DNA of 40,954 bases from Enhygromyxa salina (GTDB lineage Bacteria > Myxococcota_A > Polyangia > Nannocystales > Nannocystaceae): positions 1 to 40,954 of the forward strand of contig NZ_PVNL01000020.1 in NCBI RefSeq assembly GCF_002994635.1, written 5' to 3'. Below are positions 16,620 through 24,310 of the stretch, piece by piece. How positions within the stretch are numbered: the first letter of the stretch is position 1; every line of letters begins with the position of its first letter. A program made the translations under genes and the position numbers. The notes beneath the pieces are model-generated. The model ran no database searches. It saw nothing but the letters and a program-made list of their open reading frames with translations, and was not told where the DNA came from.

Positions 16620-17936
16620 ATGGGTGCACTGCTTCGAGCTATCGACGATCGGACCGGGCGCTCCACGCCCGGTCGCGGCGGCGGCAGCGGCGAGGACAGC
16701 TCCGTGATGATCGCCAACAGGTACGAGATCATCGGGCGCGTGGGTCGAGGTGCGACCGGCACGGTCTACCGCGCCTTGGACCACACCCTCGATCGCCATG
16801 TGGCCGTCAAGCTGCTGGAACCAGGTGACTTCGCGATCGCCGAGCGCGAGGCGCAAGTCCTGGCCAAGGTCACGCACCGCAACGTCGTGACCATCCACGA
16901 CTTCGGGCATGACATGGGCGAGTCCGGCGGGCACCGCTACCTGGTGCTCGAGCTGCTCGAGGGCGTGGACTTTCAGGAGTGGCTGAGTCAGCGCCCATCC
17001 GCCACGGAGATCATCGAGCGCTTCATCGACGCGGGCCATGGACTCAACGCCGCCCACCAGGCGGGCCTGGTCCACCGTGATTTCAAGCCCAGCAACATGT
17101 TCTTGACCAAAGAAGGTCGCGTGGTCGTGATCGACTTTGGTCTCGCCCGCAGCCTCGTCAGCCTCGACGACGACGACGAGCCGCAGCGCTTCGCCGAAGG
17201 CACCCTCGCCTACATGGCCCCGGAGCGGCTCGCCGGCCACGACAATGACGAGCGCAGCGATCAGTTCTCGTTCTGCGTGGCCCTGTGGGAGGCGCTCGCC
17301 GGCACCAGTCCGTTTACCGGCGCCGATCCGCTGGCGCGCTACCGTTCGATCCGCAGGGGTCCGGGCCGCGCCCAGCAAGCTCCCCGCCACGTCCCCCGCC
17401 ACGTCATCGAGGCCCTCGAGCGGGGCATGGCGTTCGACAGTACCCAGCGCTTCTCGACCCTGAGCGAGCTGCTGCTGGCGCTCCACCGCCCAGCGGGCGC
17501 GAACCACAGGCGGCGGCGCCGTCCGGTGCTCACCGCGGTCGCGGTCGCGGCCACGTTCTTGTTGGGCTGGGGCTTCATGCCCGAGGCCCCCACGCTCGAG
17601 GACGCCCACTCGAGCCTGGATCCGCGCGCTGATTTTGCGCTGACGATCCTCGAGTCCGCCCGCAAGCGCGCCGCCGACGGAGACTCGCGGTCGGCCCTCA
17701 ACGATCTGCTGTATGCGGCCCAGCTGATCACCGCGGCCGGTGAGACCGGTCCGGAGTTCTGCGCCTTCGGGAGCATGATCCCCGACGTCGCGGATCTGAT
17801 GGCCGAACAGGGCGGCCTCCACGAAGCTCGCACGGCCTACGCCATCTCGATCTCGTTCGCCAAGCCGTGCAAGAACATCTCGAAGGTCGACCTCATGGCC
17901 CGGCGCGAATCAACCCGCGCCAAGTCAGCCCTCTGA
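16620..17936 (+). CDS. Membrane-anchored Hanks-type Ser/Thr protein kinase
   Basis: A 438-aa protein with kinase domain at residues 34-290. Seen: glycine loop GRVGRGATGTVY (39-50), Lys64 in VAVKLL, catalytic HRDFKPSN (Asp154), DFG at 172-174, and GTLAYMAPE in the activation segment. After an Arg-rich stretch there is a single membrane segment (about 300-318, AVAVAATFLLGWGF), then about 115 residues that look helical and TPR-like with two cysteines (EFCAFGS, KPCKNIS). This matches myxobacterial kinases with an external sensor tail. The ATG at 16620 is used. A GTG at 16704 with GAGGA seven bases upstream would remove 28 Gly/Arg-rich residues and may be the true start. The 3' end overlaps the convergent Cys-rich gene by 12 bp. 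Confidence 0.92.
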   Translation: MGALLRAIDDRTGRSTPGRGGGSGEDSSVMIANRYEIIGRVGRGATGTVYRALDHTLDRHVAVKLLEPGDFAIAEREAQVLAKVTHRNVVTIHDFGHDMGESGGHRYLVLELLEGVDFQEWLSQRPSATEIIERFIDAGHGLNAAHQAGLVHRDFKPSNMFLTKEGRVVVIDFGLARSLVSLDDDDEPQRFAEGTLAYMAPERLAGHDNDERSDQFSFCVALWEALAGTSPFTGADPLARYRSIRRGPGRAQQAPRHVPRHVIEALERGMAFDSTQRFSTLSELLLALHRPAGANHRRRRRPVLTAVAVAATFLLGWGFMPEAPTLEDAHSSLDPRADFALTILESARKRAADGDSRSALNDLLYAAQLITAAGETGPEFCAFGSMIPDVADLMAEQGGLHEARTAYAISISFAKPCKNISKVDLMARRESTRAKSAL

Positions 17937-18434
17937 GCACTCCCAGTCGCCGTTCTCGACCTCCGTGGCGACCTGCCCGTCGGGGCACCACACCGCGATC
18001 TGATCGGGAGGGCAGATCGCCGAGGTCTCGTAGCAGCCGCCGTCGCTGGGGTCGCAGCACATCGCGCCCGGCTCTCCGGGTGGATCGCTGGGGACCTTTG
18101 GCAAGCAGTAGCCACGGTCGCAGGCGTCGTCGAGCGGGATGTACGCGACCACCTCGTTGGTGCCGGGGTCGATGACCTCGCCGGTATTGACCCACGCCGG
18201 GAACGCCGAGGGGCTGCAGCCCCCGGGTCCCATCAACGTGATCGTGGTCCCGTCGTAGCAGACGTCTGCGTTCAGAACGGGCGCGGTGGAGGGGGCGTAC
18301 TCGCACGCGAACGGGGCTGTCGTGCACAGGTAGCGGTACTCGCTGGCCTTCGACTCGGCCTGCGAACCGAGCACGGCGATCAGCCCGACGACTGCGGCCC
18401 ACGCGACTTTGATAGCTCCCCTTCGACGCTCCAT
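17925..18434 (-). CDS. Secreted Cys-rich protein of unknown function
   Basis: A 169-aa protein from the ATG at 18434 (MERRRGAIKVAWAAVVGL). The signal peptide has hydrophobic core VAWAAVVGLIAVLGS and a probable cleavage near SKASE. The mature part is acidic and contains about 13 cysteines in short loops (YLCTTAPFACEY, DACDRGYCLP, MCCDPSDGGCYE, WECSEG), suggesting a disulfide-stabilised outer-surface or secreted protein. I do not recognise a named family. The frame extends upstream to 18515, but the added residues do not look like a signal peptide. Its last 12 bp overlap the end of the convergent kinase gene. Confidence 0.7.
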   Translation of the reverse strand: MERRRGAIKVAWAAVVGLIAVLGSQAESKASEYRYLCTTAPFACEYAPSTAPVLNADVCYDGTTITLMGPGGCSPSAFPAWVNTGEVIDPGTNEVVAYIPLDDACDRGYCLPKVPSDPPGEPGAMCCDPSDGGCYETSAICPPDQIAVWCPDGQVATEVENGDWECSEG

Positions 18435-18869
18435 GCGAATGACACTACAGGCATTTACCCGACTTGTCTCGCGCGAATCGTGTCGAAGTATCACTTTTAC
18501 TCTCGCCCCCCTCAAATAGCATTCCCTGTAGCCTTCGAAGCGGTTCGGACACCAGTTGATCGGTCAGACCGAAGCCTGCGCTCGGACCGCAAGCTGGCCA
18601 CAGTCGTCATAATACGTGGTTTTATGCCCCATTGTGGCGTTCTGAGAGGCGCACGCTCAGCGCCGCGCCGAGGTCCCAAAAATCCCCACATTGAACTCAC
18701 ACTATAGCGAATGACATGAACGAAAAATCAGCGCTTTTTCACCTGCCGAAATATGGGTATTCGCCCACTGTAGCGGAGCACCCCAAGCTGGCTTGGCTCG
18801 CAATCAATCGTCGCAGTCGGTCAACCCCGCGCGCCCTCCCACCCCCTCAGCGACTCGTCTGCGCGGCCC
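18435..18869. other. 435-bp intergenic stretch, less GC-rich than its surroundings
   Basis: No convincing gene. A plus-strand open frame from 18716 (MNEKSALFHLPKYGYSP) becomes low-complexity Arg/Pro sequence and overlaps the thioesterase, so I do not accept it. The stretch holds a CATAATAC box (about 18609-18616) that could be a -10 element for either flank, the 13-mer CCCAAAAATCCCC at 18675-18687 that also occurs at 16463-16475, and a GAAAAA/TTTTTC inverted repeat near 18722. Confidence 0.5.
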
Positions 18870-19292
18870 ATGGGCTACGATGCCGCCGTGACGCCAGTCT
18901 TCGAACTCACCCGCGCGGTCGATCGCGCCGACATCGACCAGGTCGGACACGTGGGCAACCTCGAGTACCTGAAGTGGCTGCTCGCGGCCGCCGAGGCTCA
19001 CTCGGCCGCGGTCGGCTTGACCTGGGACCGCTATCGGGCGCTGGGCGGGGTGTTTGTGGTTCGCCGCCATGAGTTCGACTACTTGGGCGCGGCGCTCGAG
19101 GGCGACGAGCTGCTGGTGCGAACGTGGATCTCCAGCACCGCGCGCGCCAGCTCCACGCGCGAATACGAGATCCTGCGCGGCCCCACCCGTCTGCTCCGCG
19201 GAACCACCCTCTGGGCGTTCGTCCGGCTCGACACCGGCCGGCCATGCCGAATTCCCGAACCTGTGCTGTCCGCGTTCGGGATCGAGACCTGA
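18870..19292 (+). CDS. Hotdog-fold acyl-CoA thioesterase (4HBT/YbgC-like)
   Basis: A 140-aa cytoplasmic protein with the 4HBT pattern DRADIDQVGHVGNLEYLKWL at residues 18-37, in which the first Asp and the GHVGN turn correspond to the active-site region. It is followed by VVRRHEFDYLGAALEGDELL and a strand-rich C-terminus (STREYEILRG, GTTLWAFVRLDTGRP). The family hydrolyses acyl-CoA thioesters, and the substrate cannot be told. The ATG at 18870 or the GTG at 18888 (VTPVFELTRAV) could be the start. It is convergent with the zinc-ribbon pair, 14 bp away. Confidence 0.83.
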   Translation: MGYDAAVTPVFELTRAVDRADIDQVGHVGNLEYLKWLLAAAEAHSAAVGLTWDRYRALGGVFVVRRHEFDYLGAALEGDELLVRTWISSTARASSTREYEILRGPTRLLRGTTLWAFVRLDTGRPCRIPEPVLSAFGIET

Positions 19293-19306
19293 GGCCGAGG
19301 CGTCGC

Positions 19307-20143
19307 TCACTGACGCGCGAGCAGGATCACCAGCGCGGCCGCGAGCGCGAGCCCGAGGATCAGCGCGACCAGCTTCCGCCAGTCGACCGGCGCGTCACCG
19401 ACGACCTCGCCGGTCTGGCCGTTGATCAGGAACCGCCACGGCCGGTCGCGGAACCGAAACACGCCAATATAGATCGGCACCAGCAACAGCCGGACGTCGC
19501 GGTCGTCGACCAGCGCGCTGACCTTGGCGCTGATCAGGCTGCGCGACTGCATGATCCGCCGGCGATGCTCGCTCGCTAGCTCGCGGTGGGCCTGCACCCG
19601 CGCGCCCTGCTTGCTCAGCGCGGGCGGCTCCCAGATCGTGTGAGCGGTCCCCGTTGGGGAGTCGTCGGGGTCTGGCGCCTGCTCCCACGGCGCGGCCTCA
19701 CGCTCGTCGAACGGTCGCAGCGCGGACAGCTCGCGCTGGCTCAGCCCGGCCGAGGCCGGGATCATGACCGACAGCGCGACCTCATCGACGCCAGCGATCG
19801 GGGACTTGCCCGAGCGGGTGCTGGCCCGGCGCAGACCGGCGAAGTGAGTCTCGAGCCGCGAGTGAAACCGCCACACGGGCAGCATCACTGGCTGGACCGT
19901 GATCTCGGTCGAGCGCAGCGCCCGGGGTCGCAGCCACGAGCTCGCCGCCCACGCGCGGAATCGGGCTTCGGCCGTGGCGGGGACCACGGTCGTCGGCAGG
20001 TAGGCGTCGGGAACGGGCAGCGGCTCACTGGTGGCGTGGACCTCGAGCGCGATCGTGGCGCAGAACAGACACGCCGCGCCCGACTGCTCGGCGTCCCAGA
20101 CCACCGCGCCGCCGCACGCGAGACACCGCAGCAGGTCGCTCAT
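19307..20143 (-). CDS. Zinc-ribbon, C-terminally anchored membrane protein (paralog 2)
   Basis: A 278-aa protein from the ATG at 20143. The N-terminal zinc ribbon has ligands Cys7, Cys10, Cys25 and Cys28 (CLACGG, CLFC). A central domain with LPVWRFHSRLETHF and LLLVPIYIGVFRFRDRPW is followed by INGQTGEVVGDAPVDWRK and one C-terminal membrane segment (about 258-275, LVALILGLALAAALVILL). The NGQTG-VVG block before the membrane helix is characteristic of TFIIB-type zinc-ribbon membrane proteins of unknown role, which are often mis-annotated as primosomal N'-like. The ATGA overlap with the upstream paralog indicates coupling. Both probably face the cytoplasm with their soluble domains. Confidence 0.78.
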   Translation of the reverse strand: MSDLLRCLACGGAVVWDAEQSGAACLFCATIALEVHATSEPLPVPDAYLPTTVVPATAEARFRAWAASSWLRPRALRSTEITVQPVMLPVWRFHSRLETHFAGLRRASTRSGKSPIAGVDEVALSVMIPASAGLSQRELSALRPFDEREAAPWEQAPDPDDSPTGTAHTIWEPPALSKQGARVQAHRELASEHRRRIMQSRSLISAKVSALVDDRDVRLLLVPIYIGVFRFRDRPWRFLINGQTGEVVGDAPVDWRKLVALILGLALAAALVILLARQ

Positions 20144-21033
20144 CCCCACCCTCCCAGCGCGCGCCCGAGCCACGCGAGCACGGCGACCGCGGCCACGATC
20201 GCCAGCACCAGCGCCGCGAGCTTCAGCTTCGATCGCGGCACCCGACCGACGACCCGGCCAGTCTGACCGTTGACCACCAGGCGCAGGACGAGATCTCGAT
20301 GCCGCGCCGTCGCGATCCACACGGGCAGCAGCACCAGGCGGCGCGACTTGACCTCGATCTCGCTCGAGATCCAGTCGACCCGGTTGCTGTCGCCTGGCAG
20401 CAGCTCGCGCTGAATTCGAACCACCTCGGCGTCGCGCAGCTCGTCGCGGGCGGTGTGCTCGGCGTCGAGGTCATCGACCGTGGGTAGCTCGGCCTCGAAG
20501 CCGGACAGCAGGCGCGGATCATACGGAGTTGCCCAGCCCAGATCGAAGGGGCCGATCGCGTTGGCTTCGTGCTCGGGCAGCCCGACCGAGGCCGAGACCA
20601 CATGATCCTCTACCTGCCGCGCCGCCGCGCCCTGCAGCGGAAACCACTCGGTCTCGCGGACCTGGCGGGTCTTGGTGCTGCCGTCGGGATCTTTGTAGGA
20701 CTCGCGGCGATACCAGTGGATGCCGACCTTGGCTCGGTACTCGCTGCGGACCACGCCCTCGTAGACCCAAAACGGCACGAGCACCCCACGCAGCCCCTGC
20801 CGGCGCAGTCGCACCTCACGAAGCTCGCGCGGGGCAAACCGGCGACCGCTCAGGTACGCGCGCAGGTGCTCGAGCGCGGCCCGCTCGGGCACGCGAAACG
20901 GAACGATCGAGTGAAACGCCGTGGCCGCGCGCGCCTCGTCGACCATCGGCGAGTCGCAGTAGCTGCAGGCCAGGCTGAGCGCGGGGCCGTTGAACCACGA
21001 GGTCGCCCCGCAGCCAGTGCACTGCCGGATCAA
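20140..21033 (-). CDS. Zinc-ribbon, C-terminally anchored membrane protein (paralog 1)
   Basis: A 297-aa protein from a TTG at 21033 that puts IRQCTGCGATSWF at the N-terminus. Zinc ligands Cys5, Cys8, Cys23 and Cys26 have exactly the spacing of the downstream paralog. The middle contains LVPFWVYEGVVRSEYRAKVG, a WFPLQG element and LVLLPVWIATARHRDLVL. It ends with VNGQTGRVVGRVPRSKLK and a membrane helix (about 272-292). It looks like an ancient tandem duplication with the gene it overlaps by 4 bp. The function is unknown. It follows the unknown 151-aa gene by 60 bp on the same strand. Confidence 0.78.
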   Translation of the reverse strand: MIRQCTGCGATSWFNGPALSLACSYCDSPMVDEARAATAFHSIVPFRVPERAALEHLRAYLSGRRFAPRELREVRLRRQGLRGVLVPFWVYEGVVRSEYRAKVGIHWYRRESYKDPDGSTKTRQVRETEWFPLQGAAARQVEDHVVSASVGLPEHEANAIGPFDLGWATPYDPRLLSGFEAELPTVDDLDAEHTARDELRDAEVVRIQRELLPGDSNRVDWISSEIEVKSRRLVLLPVWIATARHRDLVLRLVVNGQTGRVVGRVPRSKLKLAALVLAIVAAVAVLAWLGRALGGWG

Positions 21034-21093
21034 CCCGCTCGCCTCCCGGCCACGATCAACAGTCTACGCGCTCGACTCGCGCGATTTAAGCGA

Positions 21094-21549
21094 TCATTTG
21101 CCGACCCGGGGCTCGCCCGCTTCAACCCGCGCGCGGACTTCATCGACGAGATCGAGCGCCTGCTTCTCGCCGACCCCCGTCGGTGACAGGTGGCGATACG
21201 CGTCGGCGATCCTGTGCCAGGGAAACGCCTCGAGATCGACGCGCCCCAGCCACGCGGTCGCCGTCATCAGGCCCCGCACGATCGCCTCGTCGGTCACGAT
21301 CGCTGCCATCGCCTGGGGTGCCACCCGCAGCGCGCGGTTGATCTGCTGGCGTTGCGCGCTGTCGACCTCGACCGCGCCGATCGAGGCGGCGAGCACCTTC
21401 AGCACCTGCGGCGACGCGATCGTGTCGCAGTAGTCGGTCCAGACTTCGCTGGGGATCGGGCCGGGTAGGTTGAACGAGACCAACAGGTCGCCAACCACGG
21501 TCCAGTTCTTGGCTTCGAGTTTGATCATGCTCGCGGACTCAGACTCCAC
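21094..21549 (-). CDS. Hypothetical small cytoplasmic protein
   Basis: A 151-aa protein (144 aa from a second ATG at 21528, MIKLEAKNWTVVGDLL, which looks like the better start). No membrane segment or signal peptide. The sequence begins with a beta-like stretch (NWTVVGDLLVSFNLPGPI), then alternating helices, with a Leu/Val-rich middle (DEAIVRGLMTATAWLG). I do not recognise a family. It is located between ridA and the zinc-ribbon genes on the same strand with gaps of 73 and 60 bp, so a four-gene minus-strand transcript is possible. Confidence 0.6.
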   Translation of the reverse strand: MESESASMIKLEAKNWTVVGDLLVSFNLPGPIPSEVWTDYCDTIASPQVLKVLAASIGAVEVDSAQRQQINRALRVAPQAMAAIVTDEAIVRGLMTATAWLGRVDLEAFPWHRIADAYRHLSPTGVGEKQALDLVDEVRARVEAGEPRVGK

Positions 21550-21622
21550 CGAGGCTACAACGCAGCGCGCACACCGCCGAGCGAAATCGACAGCTCACCC
21601 GACCGCGATCACCCTGCGGCGA

Positions 21623-22027
21623 TCACCCGACCGCGATCACGTCGATCTCCACCAGCGCGCCCTTGGGCAGCGCAGCGGCCTGGATCGTCGCGCGGGCGGG
21701 GTGTGAGCCGGTCGTGAAGCGCTGTCCGTAGATCGCGTCGACGGTCGCGAAGTCGGCGATGTCCGCCAGGTAGATCGTCGCTCGCACCACGTTGGCGAAG
21801 CTCATGTCCGCGGCCCCGAGCACCGCCCCGAGGTTGTCCAACACCTGGGCAGCCTGCTGCGCGACATCACCAGGGATCCCCAGCTCGGGCTTGCCGGGGA
21901 CCAACCCGATCTGTCCCGACGCATACAGGGTTCGGGCAGCGCCCGCGGCGACGATCGCCTGGTTGTAGTTGCCCACCGCCGCCGGGGCCCGCTCCGTACT
22001 GATGACTTCGCGCTTGAACTCACTCAC
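21623..22027 (-). CDS. ridA: RidA (YjgF/YER057c/UK114) enamine/imine deaminase
   Basis: A 134-aa cytoplasmic, normally trimeric enzyme that hydrolyses reactive 2-aminoacrylate and related enamines produced by PLP enzymes. The substrate-binding Arg is Arg112 in PARATIQAAALPKGALVEID, matching E. coli Arg105, with Glu127 in the final ALVEID as the water-binding acidic residue. YNQAIVAAG, LYASGQIGLVP and VVRATIYLAD are the other family blocks. Starts with GTG at 22027. It is divergent from tRNA-Val, and their promoters share 22028-22100. Confidence 0.95.
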   Translation of the reverse strand: MSEFKREVISTERAPAAVGNYNQAIVAAGAARTLYASGQIGLVPGKPELGIPGDVAQQAAQVLDNLGAVLGAADMSFANVVRATIYLADIADFATVDAIYGQRFTTGSHPARATIQAAALPKGALVEIDVIAVG

Positions 22028-22056
22028 GCGCGCAGGATCGCCTGGCCCACGCGCGC

Positions 22057-22085
22057 TTGCAAGCGTCGGCGAAGCTTGCTAGAAG
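22057..22085 (+). promoter_or_regulatory. Probable housekeeping-sigma promoter of tRNA-Val
   Basis: TTGCAA at 22057-22062 and TAGAAG at 22080-22085 are separated by exactly 17 bp. Each matches the sigma-70 consensus at four of six positions. The expected start site (about 22092) is 9 bases before the tRNA. Confidence 0.5.
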
Positions 22086-22100
22086 CCCGGTCCCGTCCAC

Positions 22101-22173
22101 GGGCACGTAACTCAGTTGGTAGAGTGCCACCTTCACACGGTGGAAGTCACAGGTTCAAGTCCTGTCGCGCCCA
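22101..22173 (+). tRNA. tRNA-Val (CAC anticodon)
   Basis: A 73-nt cloverleaf. The anticodon stem CCACC/GGTGG encloses TTCACAC, giving anticodon CAC (reads GUG). The D-arm has AACTCAGTTGGTAGAGT, and the T-arm is ACAGG TTCAAGT CCTGT. The acceptor stem GGGCACG/CGCGCCC pairs except for A5 against C68. The discriminator is A and the CCA end is not encoded. It is followed by a 32-bp palindrome that can terminate it. Confidence 0.95.
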
Positions 22174-22179
22174 ACCCCA

Positions 22180-22211
22180 AACGACCAGCTAGGAGCTCCT
22201 AGCTGGTCGTT
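22180..22211. terminator. Perfect 32-bp palindrome between tRNA-Val and the lipase gene
   Basis: Sixteen-base arms with no spacer (AACGACCAGCTAGGAG and its exact complement). It lies 6 bases after tRNA-Val and includes the TAG stop and last codons of the convergent lipase gene, so it can serve as a two-way terminator. A T-run follows only weakly on the plus side (TGTCGTTTC), so it may also need Rho or act as an end-stabilising hairpin. Confidence 0.6.
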
Positions 22212-23338
22212 GTCGTTTCGCCCCACCCGGCCATGAACCGCGCGACGTCGCCCCACAGCCGCGCAAAATCGGGGTGCCGAAACCCACAGCCAGTCGCGAC
22301 CCAGTCCATGTGCGGCGGATCGTGCTGGCGGTCGTCGAAGTACCCGATCACATCGTGGTGATCCGCCCGGGCCACGTGGATCACCGCGCCGTGGATCTGC
22401 GAGCGGGTCGGGACCAGGCCGTCGTTGGCGCGGGTGTCGGGGACCTTGCCGTAGATCCGCTCGAGCGCCTCGCGCTGGCTGTCGCTCGGCGCTCCAAAGC
22501 TGTCGGGATCTTGGGTCGCGCACAGCCGGTACAGGCCCTGGTAGAGCAGATGGCTGACCTGCGCGATCGGGTTCATGCCGAGCTCCACGGTCCCCCGCAA
22601 GCGTGGCGGCCGGGCTCGCGTCAGGGCGCTGGCGTAGCGGACGCCTGGGTTGCCGCGGACTCGCTGATCAAACCCCGACATCGCCTCGGGGCGGAGCTGA
22701 TGCAGCAAGCTCTGATCAGCCCGCATGGCGGTGAAAAATTGTTCGATCGGCCGCACCCGCTCCGTCGACAGCGGATCAGCGAGCAGCGCATAGACGCGGT
22801 CGAGCGCCGACTCGCGCAGCATGATCAGCTCGTCGATTCGGGTGACCAGCCGCCCCAGGCTCATCGCGCTGGCGACCGGACGGCCCGCGAGCCGCAAGCC
22901 CTGCACGCTCAACAGCGCGAACAGCCGCAGGAGCTTCTGGCCCTCGACCCGCACGAGATAGTCGGCCAGCGGCGTGCCCTGATGCGGGGTCGACACGGTG
23001 GTCAAGCTGCGCACGCGGGCCCGCAGGTCGTCGAGCTCCGGCAGGCTGCCTGGACTCAGCAGCACCCGGGCGTCGAGACCACCGGTCGAGTGACCCACCA
23101 GGTGGATCGGCGATCCGTCGGCCGGCACGATCGCGCCGATCCGCTCGCCGAGGTAGCGGGCGCGGCTCTCGATCGAGGCGGTCGGCAGGGTGTCGAGGGC
23201 GTGGACCCGAGCGGCGACGCCGAGCTCGGCCAGGCGATCGCGCAGCAGCTGCTTGACCCCGGTGAAGTAGGGCAAGCCAGCGATGGTCTGGAACCCGAAG
23301 AAGCCGGGCACGAGGAACACCTGCGCGGTCGGGCTCAC
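22199..23338 (-). CDS. Cytoplasmic alpha/beta-hydrolase lipase/esterase
   Basis: A 379-aa protein. FLVPGFFGF (8-16) forms the oxyanion region typical of bacterial lipases. The nucleophile elbow GHSTGG puts the serine at residue 84. The acidic residue is likely in RANDGLVPTRSQ and the histidine in ADHHDVIGYFDD. STPHQGTPLADYL is also a triacylglycerol-lipase block. No signal peptide is present, so it is probably cytoplasmic or exported by another route. A helical lid-like insertion of about 110 residues lies between the serine and the acid. The coding 3' end forms half of the palindrome at 22180-22211. Confidence 0.85.
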   Translation of the reverse strand: MSPTAQVFLVPGFFGFQTIAGLPYFTGVKQLLRDRLAELGVAARVHALDTLPTASIESRARYLGERIGAIVPADGSPIHLVGHSTGGLDARVLLSPGSLPELDDLRARVRSLTTVSTPHQGTPLADYLVRVEGQKLLRLFALLSVQGLRLAGRPVASAMSLGRLVTRIDELIMLRESALDRVYALLADPLSTERVRPIEQFFTAMRADQSLLHQLRPEAMSGFDQRVRGNPGVRYASALTRARPPRLRGTVELGMNPIAQVSHLLYQGLYRLCATQDPDSFGAPSDSQREALERIYGKVPDTRANDGLVPTRSQIHGAVIHVARADHHDVIGYFDDRQHDPPHMDWVATGCGFRHPDFARLWGDVARFMAGWGETTTTS

Positions 23339-23373
23339 CTACCTCGGTTGTACCCGAGGCGGCCCGTTCGCCG

Positions 23374-23412
23374 AAAAAGCAGCGACCCGTCGGCAGCGTG
23401 CCGACGGGTCGC
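23374..23412 (-). terminator. Intrinsic terminator on the minus strand
   Basis: A perfect 14-bp stem (23382-23395 with 23399-23412) around a three-base loop, followed on the minus strand by TGCTTTTTCGG. It lies just upstream of the lipase start and ends transcription entering from the msrB side, so the lipase must have its own promoter or read-through. Confidence 0.7.
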
Positions 23413-23518
23413 AAAATGGTTCGCGTCTTGCGGGGAGCCCCGACGTTCCATGTCGGGTCGTGAGAACTCGAGCGCGCGCCGTAGCTGCTTGCACGGGTGC
23501 TGCGCGCTCGAGCGTTCT
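23374..23518 (-). ncRNA. Candidate small structured RNA
   Basis: The minus strand can fold into three consecutive hairpins. The first is a 15-bp stem (AGAAC + TCGAGCGCGC arms at 23514-23518/23502-23511 with 23463-23467/23468-23477, with a two-base bulge). The second is CCCGAC/GTCGGG at 23439-23457. The third is the intrinsic terminator at 23382-23412 with its T-run. Weak promoter-like boxes lie upstream (TTGCAT at 23545-23540, TACAGA at 23521-23516, 18-bp spacer), although they would place the start inside the first stem. No protein-coding pattern is seen. It could instead be the 3' end of the msrB transcript. The remainder of the 519-bp gene-free stretch 23339-23857 holds a GGGGTCGAGCGACCCC hairpin at about 23654-23669 and nothing else I recognise. 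Confidence 0.35.
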
Positions 23519-23857
23519 GTACCAACGGCCAGTCCCCTCATGCAAGGAAATTTTGATGTGAGCGGAATTGAGGCATCTTGCCCCAACCTGCCCCAATGCG
23601 CCTCTGATCCACCCTCGCGCGCACAATGATCGCACCACCTGACACCATTACCGGGGTCGAGCGACCCCAAATCACCCGAATTCGTGGGTACATCTCCTGA
23701 TTGTGTGAGTTTCAGGCAGATCTACCCCCCTCGGTTCCACCAGTGCCAGCAAGATCAATAGACCCGCCACGCACTGGCGAGACCGTCGAGTCGGCGACAG
23801 CGCGTTACAGTTACACTGTATGCCGCACGCGCTTCCGCCGCCCTGCGGTGTGCTGAT

Positions 23858-24310
23858 TCAGCCCTCGTCGTCGCGCGCACTTCCCGTGTTGCGCTCGTCG
23901 AGCTCCAGCGAGGCGGAGTTGATGCAGAACCGCACGCCAGTCGGCGCGGGGCCGTCCTCGAAGGCGTGACCAAGGTGGGCGTCGCAGCGGCCGCACAAGA
24001 CCTCGGTGCGGACCATGCCGTGGCTGGCGTCGGTCCGGGTGGCCACCGGCGCGTCCGACTCGGGCTGGGTGAAGCTCGGCCACCCGCTGCCCGAGTCGTA
24101 CTTGTGGTCCGACGAGAACAGCGGCGCACCGCAGCACACGCATCGATAGATGCCCGCGGTCTTGGTCTGCCAGTAGCGCCCCGTGAACGCGCGCTCGGTT
24201 CCGGCTTCGCGTGTCACTTGGTACTGCTCCGGGGTCAGCTGCTCACGCCACTCGTCGGCGTCCTTGACGACGCGATCGGTGCTCGATGGTGGTTTGGATG
24301 GCTCGCTCAT
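23858..24310 (-). CDS. msrB: Peptide-methionine (R)-S-oxide reductase MsrB
   Basis: A 150-aa cytoplasmic repair enzyme that reduces methionine-R-sulfoxide in proteins. The zinc site is Cys57/Cys60 (CVCCGAPLF) and Cys106/Cys109 ([10 protein letters not shown]). The catalytic cysteine is Cys129 in [11 protein letters not shown], and SGSGWPSF and GHAFEDGP are family blocks. The ATG at 24310 ([15 protein letters not shown]) is preferred over an open frame extending to 24352. No msrA or thioredoxin gene is adjacent. Its downstream region leads into the candidate small RNA. Confidence 0.95.
   Translation of the reverse strand: MSEPSKPPSSTDRVVKDADEWREQLTPEQYQVTREAGTERAFTGRYWQTKTAGIYRCVCCGAPLFSSDHKYDSGSGWPSFTQPESDAPVATRTDASHGMVRTEVLCGRCDAHLGHAFEDGPAPTGVRFCINSASLELDERNTGSARDDEG

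Noticed and set aside
18716..19072. Plus-strand open frame before the thioesterase
   Set aside because: Only the first 30 residues look ordinary, the rest is Arg/Pro-rich, and it overlaps the thioesterase gene.
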